This document shows, piece by piece, positions 51,178-60,086 of a DNA stretch of 64,000 nt. This DNA comes from Uruburuella suis (GTDB taxonomy: Bacteria > Pseudomonadota > Gammaproteobacteria > Burkholderiales > Neisseriaceae), in contig NZ_SLXE01000010.1 of the NCBI RefSeq assembly GCF_004341385.1, forward strand, positions 17,064 through 81,063, written 5' to 3'. The translations under genes and the position numbers were made by a program. The number at the start of each line of letters is the position of its first letter. Position 1 is the stretch's first letter. Below the pieces are notes generated by a model. That model saw nothing but the letters and a program-made list of their open reading frames with translations, made no database searches and had not been told where the DNA came from.

Positions 51178-51214
51178 CTTTCAGACGGCCTTTTTGAAAA
51201 AGGCCGTCTGAAAG
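51178..51214. terminator. Inverted-DUS terminator before glycosyltransferase
   Basis: 18-bp stem of two DUS (CTTTCAGACGGCCTTTTT and its complement, loop GA), about 75 bases past rluB. Confidence 0.8.
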
Positions 51215-51229
51215 CCCGAGGATATCGAT

Positions 51230-52165
51230 ATGCACCCGGTCGAACTGATTTTTATCAACTGGAATTCCGCCGATTTGCTGTTTGCCGCGGCCGCCACGCT
51301 GGATCAAACGAAAATGCCTTACCGCATTTGCGTGGTGGATAATGGCTCGGCCGATGATTCCTGCGCACAAATCCGCGCGCGTCTGCCGGATGCGCGGCTG
51401 ATTGAAATGGGCTACAACTCAGGCTTTGCCACGGCGGTGAATGCCGGCCTGAATGCGGCAGAGGGGCGCTATGCCTTGATTTTGAACACCGATATCGAGT
51501 TTCAAAACGATGTGCCGGCCTTGCTGATTGAGGCGCTGCAAAGCTTTGATGCCGCGCTGGCCTGCCCCGAATTGCGCCGTCCCGACGGCTCGTTGCAGGC
51601 GGCGGTGGTGCCCGAGCCGACGCTGGCCACCGAGCTCACCAACCGCAGCGTGGCGCGGCGCCTGCTCGATTACAACCGCACAGCGCCTTCGTTGGTTAAC
51701 AGCATAGTCGGGCCTTGCATGGCGGTGGATATCGAAAAGCTCAAGGCCTTGGGCTTGGGCGCAGACGGCTTTTTTTTCGATCAGCGTTTTTTCTTCTTTT
51801 TCGAGGAAACCGATTTCTGCCGCCGCATCATTCAGGCGGGCGGCAAAATTGTGTATCAGCCGCAAGCGCATTTGATGCATTTGCAGGGTGAGAGTGCGAA
51901 TAAGCGCCCGGTGGGCGCACGCGTGCAGTTTCAAGAATCGCGCTACAAATATTTTGCCAAACATTACGGCGCTGCGGCCGTGGCTTTATTGTTTGCCGGC
52001 ACGCTGCTGCGCACGCTGGTGAATGCCGTGGTGCAAACCCTTACGGCTCTGCTGACTTTCTGGAAGCAGCCCAATAAAGCGTGGGATAAAGCTTATGTGT
52101 ATTGGGCGCTGGTGTTGTGGCATTTATTGCTGTGCCGGCCGCGCTGGAGCTTTGACAAGCGTTGA
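51230..52165 (+). CDS. Family 2 glycosyltransferase
   Basis: 311 residues, GT-A fold. The start FINWNSADLL, CVVDNGSADDS, GYNSGFATAVNAGL and the D-x-D-like NTDIEF (about 86) match rhamnosyltransferase-like GT2 enzymes. EETDFCRRI (about 200) supplies the catalytic acid region. The C-terminal hydrophobic segments (about 245-270 and 285-300) suggest membrane attachment. Acceptor and sugar are unknown; cell-surface polysaccharide or lipooligosaccharide is a fair guess. The ATG at 51230 has GAGGAT upstream. Confidence 0.85.
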   Translation: MHPVELIFINWNSADLLFAAAATLDQTKMPYRICVVDNGSADDSCAQIRARLPDARLIEMGYNSGFATAVNAGLNAAEGRYALILNTDIEFQNDVPALLIEALQSFDAALACPELRRPDGSLQAAVVPEPTLATELTNRSVARRLLDYNRTAPSLVNSIVGPCMAVDIEKLKALGLGADGFFFDQRFFFFFEETDFCRRIIQAGGKIVYQPQAHLMHLQGESANKRPVGARVQFQESRYKYFAKHYGAAAVALLFAGTLLRTLVNAVVQTLTALLTFWKQPNKAWDKAYVYWALVLWHLLLCRPRWSFDKR

Positions 52166-52192
52166 TGTCGGGCATTAAAAAAAGAGGCCGTC

Positions 52193-52218
52193 TGAAAGAA
52201 ATCTTTCAGACGGCCTCT
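52193..52218. terminator. Bidirectional inverted-DUS terminator
   Basis: AGAGGCCGTCTGAAAG and its complement between two convergent glycosyltransferase genes, with A and T runs on both sides. Confidence 0.85.
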
Positions 52219-52235
52219 CTTTTAATAATAGGCGC

Positions 52236-53024
52236 TTATGGCTTTTTCTTGCCCAAAAGCCACAGCGCGGCATACTTGTTGAAAGCCGATTGTGCGGAAA
52301 GCACCGACAGCAGCAAGCCGTGTTTGCCGTCGAGGAAGCCCGCTTTGAGCACATACATTTTCACAAAGCTGCTGATGCCGTGCAAAAGCGCATCGCCCAA
52401 GCCGGCGCTTTTGCCCTCGGCGGCGCGCTGCTCGGCCCAGATATTGCTGTAGAGATTTTGCTTGGCGAGAAATTGCGACATGTTGGCATAAGTGTAGTGC
52501 AGCGCATCGCCTGCCAGCTTTTCCACGCTTGTGCCGGCCGGCAGCAGCACTTTTTCGTGCACCAAATCATCGCTGTAGCGGGTAAATGCGGTGGGATAAA
52601 GACGCACCACCCAATCGGGATACCAACCGCAATGGCGGATAAACGCACCAAAAGTGTTGCTTAAGCGGTTGAATGCAAACACCGTGCGCGCATCGGCGGG
52701 CGTAGTGCGCAAGGCGGTTTGGATGCTTTGCTTGAGCGCGTCGCTCAGGCGCTCGTCGGCATCGAGCCACAGCACCCATTCGGTGCGGATATATTGGTGC
52801 GCCCTGTTGCGCTGCGGGCCGAAGCCCGGCCAGTCGGCATGCACATAAAAACGGGCACGGTGGCGCGCGGCAATCTCGGCGGTGGCATCGGTGCTGCCCG
52901 AATCGATAATCACGATTTCGGCATTCAGGCCGGCCAGGCTTTGCAGGCAGGCTTCTAAATTATCGGCTTCATTTTTGGTGATCAGCGCCACGGTGAGGCC
53001 GGGTTGCAGGGTGGGGGTGTTCAT
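52236..53024 (-). CDS. WaaE/LgtF-type family 2 glycosyltransferase
   Basis: 262 residues, GT2 fold: LITKNEADNLEACLQSL, VIIDSGSTDATAEIA and the D-x-D motif WVLWLDADERLS (about 85-96). This set is that of LgtF/WaaE enzymes, which add glucose to the inner-core heptose of lipooligosaccharide. The HEKVLLPAG and C-terminal GISSFVKMYVLKAGFLDGKHG parts also match. Likely role in LOS core extension; the exact linkage is inferred. Confidence 0.85.
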   Translation of the reverse strand: MNTPTLQPGLTVALITKNEADNLEACLQSLAGLNAEIVIIDSGSTDATAEIAARHRARFYVHADWPGFGPQRNRAHQYIRTEWVLWLDADERLSDALKQSIQTALRTTPADARTVFAFNRLSNTFGAFIRHCGWYPDWVVRLYPTAFTRYSDDLVHEKVLLPAGTSVEKLAGDALHYTYANMSQFLAKQNLYSNIWAEQRAAEGKSAGLGDALLHGISSFVKMYVLKAGFLDGKHGLLLSVLSAQSAFNKYAALWLLGKKKP

Positions 53025-53080
53025 AAGATGAAAGCGCCGTGTGGAGAAAATGGAATGTGAAACAAAATGTAGCTTGCAAA

Positions 53081-53111
53081 CAGGCCGTCTGAAAAGTTTT
53101 CAGACGGCCTG
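53081..53111 (-). terminator. Inverted-DUS terminator after guaA
   Basis: CAGGCCGTCTGAAAA and TTTTCAGACGGCCTG just past the stop at 53117. Confidence 0.85.
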
Positions 53112-53116
53112 AAGGT

Positions 53117-54682
53117 TTATTCCCACTCAATCGTAGCCGGGGGTTTGCCGCTCACGTCATACACCACGCGGTTGATGCCGCGCACTTCGTTGATGATGCG
53201 GTTGGACACTTTGCCCAACAGACTGTAGGGCAGCTCGGCCCAGTGGGCAGTCATAAAGTCGCTGGTTACCACGGCGCGCAGCGCCACCACATATTCATAA
53301 GTGCGCCCGTCGCCCATCACGCCCACGGATTTCACCGGCAAAAACACGGCAAAAGCCTGGCTGGTGAGGTCATACCACGAAGTGCCGTTTTCATCAAAAG
53401 TGTTGCGCAATTCTTCGATGAAAATATCGTCGGCGCGGCGCAGAAGATCGGCATATTCTTTTTTCACTTCGCCCAAGATGCGCACGCCCAAGCCCGGGCC
53501 GGGGAAGGGGTGGCGGTAAACCATTTCACGCGGCAGGCCGAGCGCCACGCCCAATTCGCGCACTTCGTCTTTAAACAAATCGCGCAAAGGCTCAAGCAGC
53601 TTGAGTTTCATGTTTTCAGGCAGGCCGCCGACATTGTGGTGGCTTTTGATGGCGTGGGCTTTTTTGGTTTTCGCGCCGGCGCTTTCAATCACATCGGGGT
53701 AGATGGTGCCTTGTGCCAGCCATTTGGCATTGGTGAGTTTTTTCTCTTCGGCATCAAATACTTCGATAAATTCGCCGCCGATGATTTTGCGTTTTTTCTC
53801 AGGATCGGTCTCGCCGGTGAGCTTATCCATGAACTGTGCTTCGGCATCCACATGCACAACGTTTACGCCCAAATTGCGGGCAAACATATCCATCACCATT
53901 TTGCCTTCATTCAAGCGCAACAGGCCGTGATCGACAAACACGCAGGTGAGTTGGTCGCCGATGGCGCGGTGGATCAGCGCGGCGGCCACGGATGAATCCA
54001 CACCGCCGGACAAACCCAAAATCACTTCGTCGCTGCCCACTTGGGCACGGATTTTTTCCACCGCTTCGTCGATATAGTTGGGCATGGTCCAGCTCGGTGC
54101 GGCGGCGCAAATATCGAGCACAAAGCGGTTGAGCAGGGCTTTGCCTTGCTTGGTGTGGGTGACTTCGGGGTGGAATTGAATGCCGTAGAATTGTTTTTCA
54201 GCGTGCTCCATCATCGCCACGGGGCAGCTCGGGGTGTCGCCGATTACCACAAAACCTTCGGGCAGCTTAGACACTTTATCGCCGTGGCTCATCCACACAT
54301 CCAGCACATTGGGCGCGCCGTCGTGAATATCGCGGGTGAGCTCGCTGTCGATGGTTTTCACTTGCGCATAGCCGAATTCGCGCTGGTCGCCGGGCGACAC
54401 TTCGCCATTGAGGTGATAAGCCATAAACTGCATGCCGTAGCAGATGCCGAGCACGGGAATGCCCAAATCAAAAATGCCGGTGTCGGCCTGATAATCGGAT
54501 TCATACACGGAATTGGGGCCGCCGGAAAGGATAATGCCTTTGGGGTTGAAAGCTTTGATGTCTTCCAGCGGCATATCGTAGGAATGCAGCTCGCAATAAA
54601 CGTGGGCTTCGCGCACGCGCCGGGCGATGAGCTGGGTAACTTGCGAGCCGAAGTCGAGAATCAGGATTTTGTCTTGGGTCAT
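53117..54682 (-). CDS. guaA: GMP synthase (glutamine-hydrolysing)
   Basis: Converts XMP to GMP. It has 521 residues from the ATG at 54682. The N-terminal glutaminase has LDFGSQVTQLI and catalytic Cys in GICYGMQ (about 86), with His/Glu in FHPEVTHT. The PP-loop ATP-pyrophosphatase has LSGGVDSSVAA (about 231), and the C-terminal dimerisation domain ends PPATIEWE. An in-frame extension to 54700 is possible but not needed. Confidence 0.97.
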   Translation of the reverse strand: MTQDKILILDFGSQVTQLIARRVREAHVYCELHSYDMPLEDIKAFNPKGIILSGGPNSVYESDYQADTGIFDLGIPVLGICYGMQFMAYHLNGEVSPGDQREFGYAQVKTIDSELTRDIHDGAPNVLDVWMSHGDKVSKLPEGFVVIGDTPSCPVAMMEHAEKQFYGIQFHPEVTHTKQGKALLNRFVLDICAAAPSWTMPNYIDEAVEKIRAQVGSDEVILGLSGGVDSSVAAALIHRAIGDQLTCVFVDHGLLRLNEGKMVMDMFARNLGVNVVHVDAEAQFMDKLTGETDPEKKRKIIGGEFIEVFDAEEKKLTNAKWLAQGTIYPDVIESAGAKTKKAHAIKSHHNVGGLPENMKLKLLEPLRDLFKDEVRELGVALGLPREMVYRHPFPGPGLGVRILGEVKKEYADLLRRADDIFIEELRNTFDENGTSWYDLTSQAFAVFLPVKSVGVMGDGRTYEYVVALRAVVTSDFMTAHWAELPYSLLGKVSNRIINEVRGINRVVYDVSGKPPATIEWE

Positions 54683-54737
54683 GATGGTTTCTTTGCGCAA
54701 AAGAAGGAATCGGATAAGGGCGCAATTGTATCATAAA

Positions 54738-54767
54738 AGGCCGTCTGAAAGGTGTTTCAGACGGCCT
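54738..54767 (-). terminator. Inverted-DUS terminator after small membrane protein gene
   Basis: AGGCCGTCTGAAA and TTTCAGACGGCCT, 23 bases past the stop at 54790 and upstream of guaA. Confidence 0.8.
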
Positions 54768-54789
54768 GATGATGGCGGGGAAACGATAC

Positions 54790-55128
54790 TCAGCCTTCGG
54801 GCAGCTTGGGCATTTTATAAGGCACAAGGCTGCTGCGCGAGAGCAGCAGCAGGCAGCCGAGCACCATCATGCCCAGCGCCACTAAAGGAGAATAGCCGAG
54901 CAGATATTGGCTTTTCAAATACACCGCCGCGCCGATGTAAACCAGCAAAGGGCCGGCCACCACCGATTGCTTGTTGATGCCGTCCATCACCAACACCACA
55001 ATGCCGGCTACGGCCAAGGCAATCGACACCAAAGTGGCGGTGGCGGGCAGAATGCCGGTGGTTTTGAGAAACCACACGGCGCCGGCGATAATTAAAAACA
55101 GCGGCAGAAAAAGAGAGGGTTGGGGCAT
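54790..55128 (-). CDS. Small integral membrane protein
   Basis: 112 residues with about four membrane helices (LFLPLFLIIAGAVWFLKTTG, LVSIALAVAGIVVLVMDG, VVAGPLLVYIGAAVYL, PLVALGMMVLGCLLLL). The first half resembles the LiaI/LiaF-type transmembrane region (DUF5668-like), but this is a look-alike judgement. Function unknown. It is flanked by inverted DUS on both sides. Confidence 0.75.
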   Translation of the reverse strand: MPQPSLFLPLFLIIAGAVWFLKTTGILPATATLVSIALAVAGIVVLVMDGINKQSVVAGPLLVYIGAAVYLKSQYLLGYSPLVALGMMVLGCLLLLSRSSLVPYKMPKLPEG

Positions 55129-55142
55129 GAGGCTTCCAAATG

Positions 55143-55186
55143 GTTTCAGACGGCCTCATTATTGGGATGACAAGGCCGTCTGAAAA
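55143..55186. repeat. Facing DUS pair
   Basis: TTTCAGACGGCCT and AGGCCGTCTGAAA with an 18-base loop, directly upstream of the small membrane protein gene. Confidence 0.6.
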
Positions 55187-55297
55187 GGGCGGGCGCACGA
55201 TTGTTGCATGTTTTTACGCAAGGAAGTCGCGCTGATTCAATTATATTTTACTTTGTTGTCGACCGGATAAACAGTAGTGTGCTTTAGTGATTATCTG

Positions 55298-55331
55298 TTC
55301 AGACGGCCTGATGATGCAGAGGCCGTCTGAA
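55298..55331 (-). terminator. Inverted-DUS hairpin after lipoprotein gene
   Basis: TTCAGACGGCCT and AGGCCGTCTGAA with a 10-base loop, 10 bases past the stop at 55341. Confidence 0.75.
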
Positions 55332-55340
55332 TCGGCGTGT

Positions 55341-55769
55341 TTATTTATTCAGCAATTGAGCGATGATACGGTCGATTTCTGCTTGTTGGCTTTGAGCACG
55401 TTGAAAATTCGGGTTGGCACGAAGGCTGGCAACCGGGTGCTCGGGCGTGCGGATGAGCAATGAAATGTAATTGATGTTGTCCTTGCTGCCTTGAGTGTTG
55501 TAGCGCAGATTATAACGACACTCCGGCTCGTACAGGCGTTTGCGGTTGGATGTTACATCTACGGTTTCGCTGCTGATGCCGTATTTTGTCAGAGATTGGG
55601 CAATTTGCTGGTTGAGTGTTGGATTGGATTTTTTGGCGTTTTCCAAGATGCAGAGGTGGTGAATGCTGCTTAATTGTTCTGCGCCATTGGGGCCGAGAGC
55701 CGGTTGGCTGCTTTGGCAGGCAGCCAACAATACGATGCTGGCAGTAATGAGTAAGATTGGGTGTTTCAT
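55341..55769 (-). CDS. Lipoprotein of unknown function
   Basis: 142 residues. Lipobox LAAC (Cys at about 18) predicts a lipid-anchored envelope protein. The mature part has two cysteines (HHLCILENAKK and PECRYNLRY), Gln/Asn-rich stretches and a helical C-terminus. Not recognised as a named family. Its codons are less GC-rich than its neighbours. Confidence 0.75.
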   Translation of the reverse strand: MKHPILLITASIVLLAACQSSQPALGPNGAEQLSSIHHLCILENAKKSNPTLNQQIAQSLTKYGISSETVDVTSNRKRLYEPECRYNLRYNTQGSKDNINYISLLIRTPEHPVASLRANPNFQRAQSQQAEIDRIIAQLLNK

Positions 55770-55854
55770 TGGGTTTTCCTTTTTATAATGGATGAATAAA
55801 GACTGTGCGCTTTATTTTTTATTTTTAAATTCTTTATTTTTAAGCGTTATCAAG

Positions 55855-56301
55855 TCAGCGCGTACTTTTTATCAAACGCTGCTTTTCGCGCTTCCAATCG
55901 GCTTCTTTCAGGCTTTGGCGTTTGTCATGCTGCTTTTTGCCTTTGGCCAGGCCGATGTCCATTTTGATAAAGCCGCGGTGGTAATGCAGATTGAGCGGCA
56001 CGATGGTGTAGCCCGCGCGCTCGGTTTTGCCGATTAATTTGTTGATTTCGGCTTCTTTCAGCAAAAGTTTGCGCGGACGGATGGGGTCGGGTTTCACATG
56101 GGTGGAGGCGGTGGGCAGGGCGGTGATGTGGCAGCCCACCAGATAAAACGCACCGTGTTTCCAGTGGATATAGGCTTCTTTCAGCTGCACGCGGCCGGCG
56201 CGGATGGCTTTGACTTCCCAACCGTCAAGCACCAAACCGGCTTCGATTTGATCCTCGATAAAATAATCGTGAAAGGCTTTTTTATTATTGGCTATGCTCA
56301 T
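55855..56301 (-). CDS. smpB: SsrA-binding protein SmpB
   Basis: tmRNA partner in rescue of stalled ribosomes. It has 148 residues, with NKKAFHDYFIEDQIEAGLVL at the start, WEVKAIRAGRVQLKEAY, and the basic tail KGKKQHDKRQSLKEADWKRE. No ssrA gene is visible in the window. Confidence 0.96.
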   Translation of the reverse strand: MSIANNKKAFHDYFIEDQIEAGLVLDGWEVKAIRAGRVQLKEAYIHWKHGAFYLVGCHITALPTASTHVKPDPIRPRKLLLKEAEINKLIGKTERAGYTIVPLNLHYHRGFIKMDIGLAKGKKQHDKRQSLKEADWKREKQRLIKSTR

Positions 56302-56320
56302 AATATTGCAGATAGTAAAG

Positions 56321-56358
56321 TTTCAGACGGCCATTCTAACAGAATAGGCCGTCTGAAA
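56321..56358 (-). terminator. Inverted-DUS terminator after DUF1653 gene
   Basis: TTTCAGACGGCC and GGCCGTCTGAAA; the stem is extended by ATTCT/AGAAT. Confidence 0.8.
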
Positions 56359-56379
56359 CATCATGGCGGATAAAACAGC

Positions 56380-56601
56380 TTATTCGAATGCTTTGATGCA
56401 TTCAAAGCGCGGCAGGCTTTGGCCGTTGATTTCCACGCATTCGGCAAACATCTCGGAGGGGCGCACCCATAGGCCGTAATCGCCATAAAGCGCGCGGTAA
56501 ACCACCAGTGCTTCTTCGGTTTCGGAGTGGCGTGCAATGCCGCTCACTTCGTAAAGCTTGCCTTTGTAGTGGCGGTAGATGCCCGGTTTAATGGTGTTCA
56601 T
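56380..56601 (-). CDS. DUF1653 protein
   Basis: 73 residues of the DUF1653 family: GIYRHYKGKLYEV, HSETEEALVVYRALYGDYGL, WVRPSEMF. Function is not established for the family. The ATG at 56601 lies inside the 3' end of the upstream gene (14-base overlap), so the two are probably translated together. Confidence 0.85.
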   Translation of the reverse strand: MNTIKPGIYRHYKGKLYEVSGIARHSETEEALVVYRALYGDYGLWVRPSEMFAECVEINGQSLPRFECIKAFE

Positions 56602-56806
56602 GTGTGTGGAAATGGCGTTGGTGGTAGCGGTCGATATCGGCAATGGCGCGGCTGTGCTCGGGGCGCAGGCTGTGTTTGAGCGCATTCAAGCGGGTGAGCG
56701 TGAGGTCTTCCTGCTCGGCGGTGCTGCAGCTTGCTGCTGCCTGCTTGCGGATGTCGGCCATCAGCTCATCGAGCTGAGCCAAGGCACGTTGATAGGCCGG
56801 ATTCAT
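56588..56806 (-). CDS. Small helical protein of unknown function
   Basis: 72 residues, largely helical (ALAQLDELMADIRKQAA, LTRLNALKHSLRPEHSRAIA), with a His-rich end (RHFHTHEHH) that could bind metal. Unrecognised. It overlaps the DUF1653 gene by 14 bases. Confidence 0.65.
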   Translation of the reverse strand: MNPAYQRALAQLDELMADIRKQAAASCSTAEQEDLTLTRLNALKHSLRPEHSRAIADIDRYHQRHFHTHEHH

Positions 56807-56936
56807 GTGTTAACTGATGCGGACTGCTTTTACGCCGGATTCGGTAATCGGGCAATAGGCCGTCTGAAAAAACAAATGGCAGGTTAAAAAAAACCCGCCA
56901 TGATGATTGCAATCGGCAAAGCCGACTCAATATTAA

Positions 56937-57140
56937 TTAAGCAGCTTGGATATTAGCAGCTTGTTTGCCCTTGGGGCCGGTGGTTACTTCAAAAGACACG
57001 CGTTGGCCTTCTTTCAAAGTTTTGAAACCATCCATGTTGATTGCAGAGAAGTGAGCAAACAAATCTTCGCCGCCTTCATCCGGAGTGATGAAACCAAAAC
57101 CCTTAGCGTCGTTAAACCATTTAACAATACCGGTTGCCAT
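56937..57140 (-). CDS. cspA: Cold-shock protein CspA family
   Basis: 67-residue OB-fold RNA chaperone with RNP1 KGFGFITPDEG and RNP2 DLFAHFSAI. Highly conserved. A long leader (about 115 bases) lies between the promoter and the start, as usual for cold-shock genes. Confidence 0.95.
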   Translation of the reverse strand: MATGIVKWFNDAKGFGFITPDEGGEDLFAHFSAINMDGFKTLKEGQRVSFEVTTGPKGKQAANIQAA

Positions 57141-57290
57141 TAGATACTTCCTATACTAAAAAAATTAAACAAAACAGCAAAAGGGCAACGTGGTAAAACC
57201 AAAAGATATGAGTTTCTCCCAAACCATTATGCTTATACTGCTGCCAAACTTGCTAATCTGCTTTTTACCTATGTTAAGGTTGGTAGTCAA
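57141..57290 (-). promoter_or_regulatory. cspA promoter and long 5' leader
   Basis: On the - strand TTGACT (57290-57285), 17-base spacer, TAAAAA (57267-57262). The following untranslated leader of about 115 bases may act as a temperature-responsive structure, as in other cspA mRNAs; this is inference. Confidence 0.55.
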
Positions 57291-57375
57291 GTAATGTTTC
57301 AGAAAAAGCTCGAAATTTATTAAAATGGCACAAAATACAACATAAACCCTTTCCAAAAGCGAAAAAAGAATTATT

Positions 57376-57693
57376 ATGGGCAATATCAAAACCACCCGAA
57401 AAACCGGCGCGGCCGAGCAGGCCGGGCGCAGCAAAATCACGCCGCCCAAGCAATACGGCGTGTTTTTACTGAATGACGATTACACCCCGATGGATTTTGT
57501 GGTGGCTGTGCTTGAAGAGATTTTTTTGCTGCCCGAAGAAAAAGCCGTGGCGGTGATGCTGATGGTGCATCACGAGCAAAAAGGCTTGTGCGGCGTATAC
57601 ACCCGCGATATTGCGCAAACCAAACAGCAGCAGGTGATGCAGCGCGCCCGGCGCGAAGGGCATCCCTTGCAGTGCACCGTAGAGGAGATGTAA
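57376..57693 (+). CDS. clpS: Clp protease adaptor ClpS
   Basis: 105 residues. It delivers N-degron substrates to ClpAP. It has the disordered N-terminal tail followed by YGVFLLNDDYTPMDFVV, whose NDDYTPMDFV binds N-degrons, and VMLMVHHEQKG. The clpA start follows immediately after the stop. Confidence 0.96.
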   Translation: MGNIKTTRKTGAAEQAGRSKITPPKQYGVFLLNDDYTPMDFVVAVLEEIFLLPEEKAVAVMLMVHHEQKGLCGVYTRDIAQTKQQQVMQRARREGHPLQCTVEEM

Positions 57694-59982
57694 ATGATTT
57701 CAGCAGAATTAGAGCGGATTTTGCAGCATGTGTATGCCGATGCGCGGGCGCGCAAATATGAATTGATCGGGCTGGAGCACTTATTGCTGGTGCTGCTCGA
57801 GCAAAGCGATGACGTGCGCGAATTGCTGCAACAATGCGGAGTGGAGTGCAATATTTTGTCGGAGCAGCTTATCAGCAGCGTGGTGGAAAACACACCCTTG
57901 CTGCCCGATCATTTGCTGGCCGACACAGAAACCCAGCCCACTATAGGCTTCCAACGCGTGTTGCAGCGCGCCATTGTGCATGTGCAGCAGGCCGACAAGC
58001 GCGAGGTGTTCCCTTTGGACGTGTTGGTGGCGCTGATGAGCGAAACCGATAGCCCGGCGGTGTATTTTCTCAGCCTGCAATCGGTGAGCCGTTATGATGT
58101 TTTGCGCGCCATCGCTCACGGCCCGGATGAGGGCAAGGGTGACGAAGGTGCCGATTTTCAAAACCAGAGCACACAAGACAAAAACGCCGAGCCCAATGAT
58201 GCGCTGGGCAGCTACACGGTGAACCTCAATGCCGAAGTGTTCGCGGGGCGTATCGACCCTTTAATCGGCCGCAAGCACGAAATGGAGCGGCTGGTGCAGG
58301 TGTTGTGCCGCCGCCGCAAAAACAATCCTTTGCTGGTGGGTGAAGCCGGTGTGGGCAAAACCGCGCTGGCCGAGGGCTTGGCACATCAAATTGTCAACGG
58401 CCAAGTGCCGGACACTTTGAAAGGCGCGGCGGTGTTTTCGCTCGACATGGGCGCATTGCTGGCGGGCACCAAATACCGCGGCGATTTCGAAGCGCGTGTG
58501 AAAGCGGTGTTGAAGCAATTGGCCACCATTCCGAATGCGGTGTTGTTTGTGGACGAAATCCACACCATTATCGGCGCGGGCAGCGTGTCGGGCGGCACCA
58601 TGGATGCTTCCAATCTGCTCAAGCCGGCGCTGGCCAAGGGGCAGCTGCGCTGCATCGGTGCCACCACTTATGATGAATACCGCACCATTTTCGACAAAGA
58701 CCACGCGCTGAGCCGCCGTTTTCAGAAAATCGACATTGCCGAGCCCAGCGTGGCCGAAACGGTGCAGATTTTGCGCGGCCTCAAGCCGATGTTTGAAAGC
58801 TTTCACGAAGTGCGCTACACGCAAGCGGCGCTGGAAGCAGCGGCGGAATTGTCGGCGCGCTATATCAATGAGCGCTTTTTGCCCGACAAAGCCATTGATG
58901 TGATGGATGAAGCCGGCGCGGCGCAGCGCATTTTGCCCAAATCTAAGCAGAAAAAAGTGATCGGTAAGGCGCAAATCGAGGCGGTGATTGCCAAAGTGGC
59001 GCGCATTCCTGAAAAAACCGTGTCGCACGACGACAAGCAAGTGCTGCAATATCTCGGCCGCGATCTGAAAAACATGGTGTTTGGCCAAGACGGCGCCATC
59101 GAAGCCTTGGTGGCCGCCGTGAAAATGGCGCGCTCGGGCTTGGGTTTGCCCGACAAACCCATCGGCAGCTTTCTCTTTTCCGGCCCCACCGGCGTGGGCA
59201 AAACCGAAGTGGCGCGGCAATTGGCTTTCTCGCTCGGCGTGCCGCTGCAACGCTTTGATATGTCGGAATATATGGAGCGCCATGCCGTGTCGCGCCTGAT
59301 CGGCTCGCCGCCGGGCTATGTGGGCTTCGAGCAGGGCGGCTTGCTCACCGAGGCGGTGAACAAGCAGCCTTATTGCGTGCTTTTGCTCGATGAAATCGAA
59401 AAAGCGCACCCCGATATTTTCAATGTGTTGCTGCAAGTGATGGATCACGGCAAGCTCACCGATAATAACGGCAAAAGTGCGGATTTTCGCAATGTGATTA
59501 TCATCATGACCACCAATGCGGGCGCGGAAAGCCTGAGCCGGCCGACCGTGGGCTTTACCAATAAGCGTGAGCGCGGTGATGAAATGCAGGCAATCAACAA
59601 GCTTTTCACGCCTGAATTCCGCAACCGCCTTGATGCGATGATTCCGTTTGCGCCGCTCACCGCGCCGATTATCGCCAAAGTGGTGGATAAATTTCTGTTG
59701 CAGCTCGAGCAGCAGCTGCTGGAGAAAAAAGTGGAAGCCGAATTCACCCCCGCGCTGCGCGCCTGGCTGGCTGAAAAAGGTTTCGATCCGCAAATGGGCG
59801 CGCGGCCGATGCACCGCCTGATTCAAGACCAAATCCGCAAGGCGCTGGCCGATGAATTGCTGTTTGGCAGGCTCACCGATGGCGGCTATGTGCGCATCGA
59901 TTGGGATGTGAAAAACGCAGAAGTGGTGTTGCAGTTTAAAAAGCCGGCGGCCAAAAAAATGGCGGAAGCAGCGGTGGTGTAG
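57694..59982 (+). CDS. clpA: ClpA ATPase subunit of ClpAP protease
   Basis: AAA+ unfoldase of 762 residues. Clp N-domain (about 1-140), first AAA module with Walker A GEAGVGKTA (about 216) and DEIHTI, second module with GPTGVGKTE (about 497) and LLLDEIEKAHPDI. An IGL/IGF-like ClpP loop should lie in TVGFTNKRERG (about 619). It is co-transcribed with clpS with no gap. Confidence 0.96.
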   Translation: MISAELERILQHVYADARARKYELIGLEHLLLVLLEQSDDVRELLQQCGVECNILSEQLISSVVENTPLLPDHLLADTETQPTIGFQRVLQRAIVHVQQADKREVFPLDVLVALMSETDSPAVYFLSLQSVSRYDVLRAIAHGPDEGKGDEGADFQNQSTQDKNAEPNDALGSYTVNLNAEVFAGRIDPLIGRKHEMERLVQVLCRRRKNNPLLVGEAGVGKTALAEGLAHQIVNGQVPDTLKGAAVFSLDMGALLAGTKYRGDFEARVKAVLKQLATIPNAVLFVDEIHTIIGAGSVSGGTMDASNLLKPALAKGQLRCIGATTYDEYRTIFDKDHALSRRFQKIDIAEPSVAETVQILRGLKPMFESFHEVRYTQAALEAAAELSARYINERFLPDKAIDVMDEAGAAQRILPKSKQKKVIGKAQIEAVIAKVARIPEKTVSHDDKQVLQYLGRDLKNMVFGQDGAIEALVAAVKMARSGLGLPDKPIGSFLFSGPTGVGKTEVARQLAFSLGVPLQRFDMSEYMERHAVSRLIGSPPGYVGFEQGGLLTEAVNKQPYCVLLLDEIEKAHPDIFNVLLQVMDHGKLTDNNGKSADFRNVIIIMTTNAGAESLSRPTVGFTNKRERGDEMQAINKLFTPEFRNRLDAMIPFAPLTAPIIAKVVDKFLLQLEQQLLEKKVEAEFTPALRAWLAEKGFDPQMGARPMHRLIQDQIRKALADELLFGRLTDGGYVRIDWDVKNAEVVLQFKKPAAKKMAEAAVV

Positions 59983-60003
59983 GCTGCGATGTGTGTTTGA
60001 GCG

Positions 60004-60035
60004 AGGCCGTCTGAAAGTTGGCTTTCAGACGGCCT
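60004..60035 (+). terminator. Inverted-DUS terminator after clpA
   Basis: AGGCCGTCTGAAAG and CTTTCAGACGGCCT, 22 bases past the stop. Confidence 0.85.
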
Positions 60036-60086
60036 TATTATTAAAATGATTTTAAATTCAAATATTTAAATAAATAAGGATTGATT

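Noticed and set aside
58261..59832. Long open frame (523 codons) on the - strand inside clpA
   Set aside because: Antisense shadow of a high-GC gene; its composition is His/Arg-rich with no recognisable domain, while clpA is complete.
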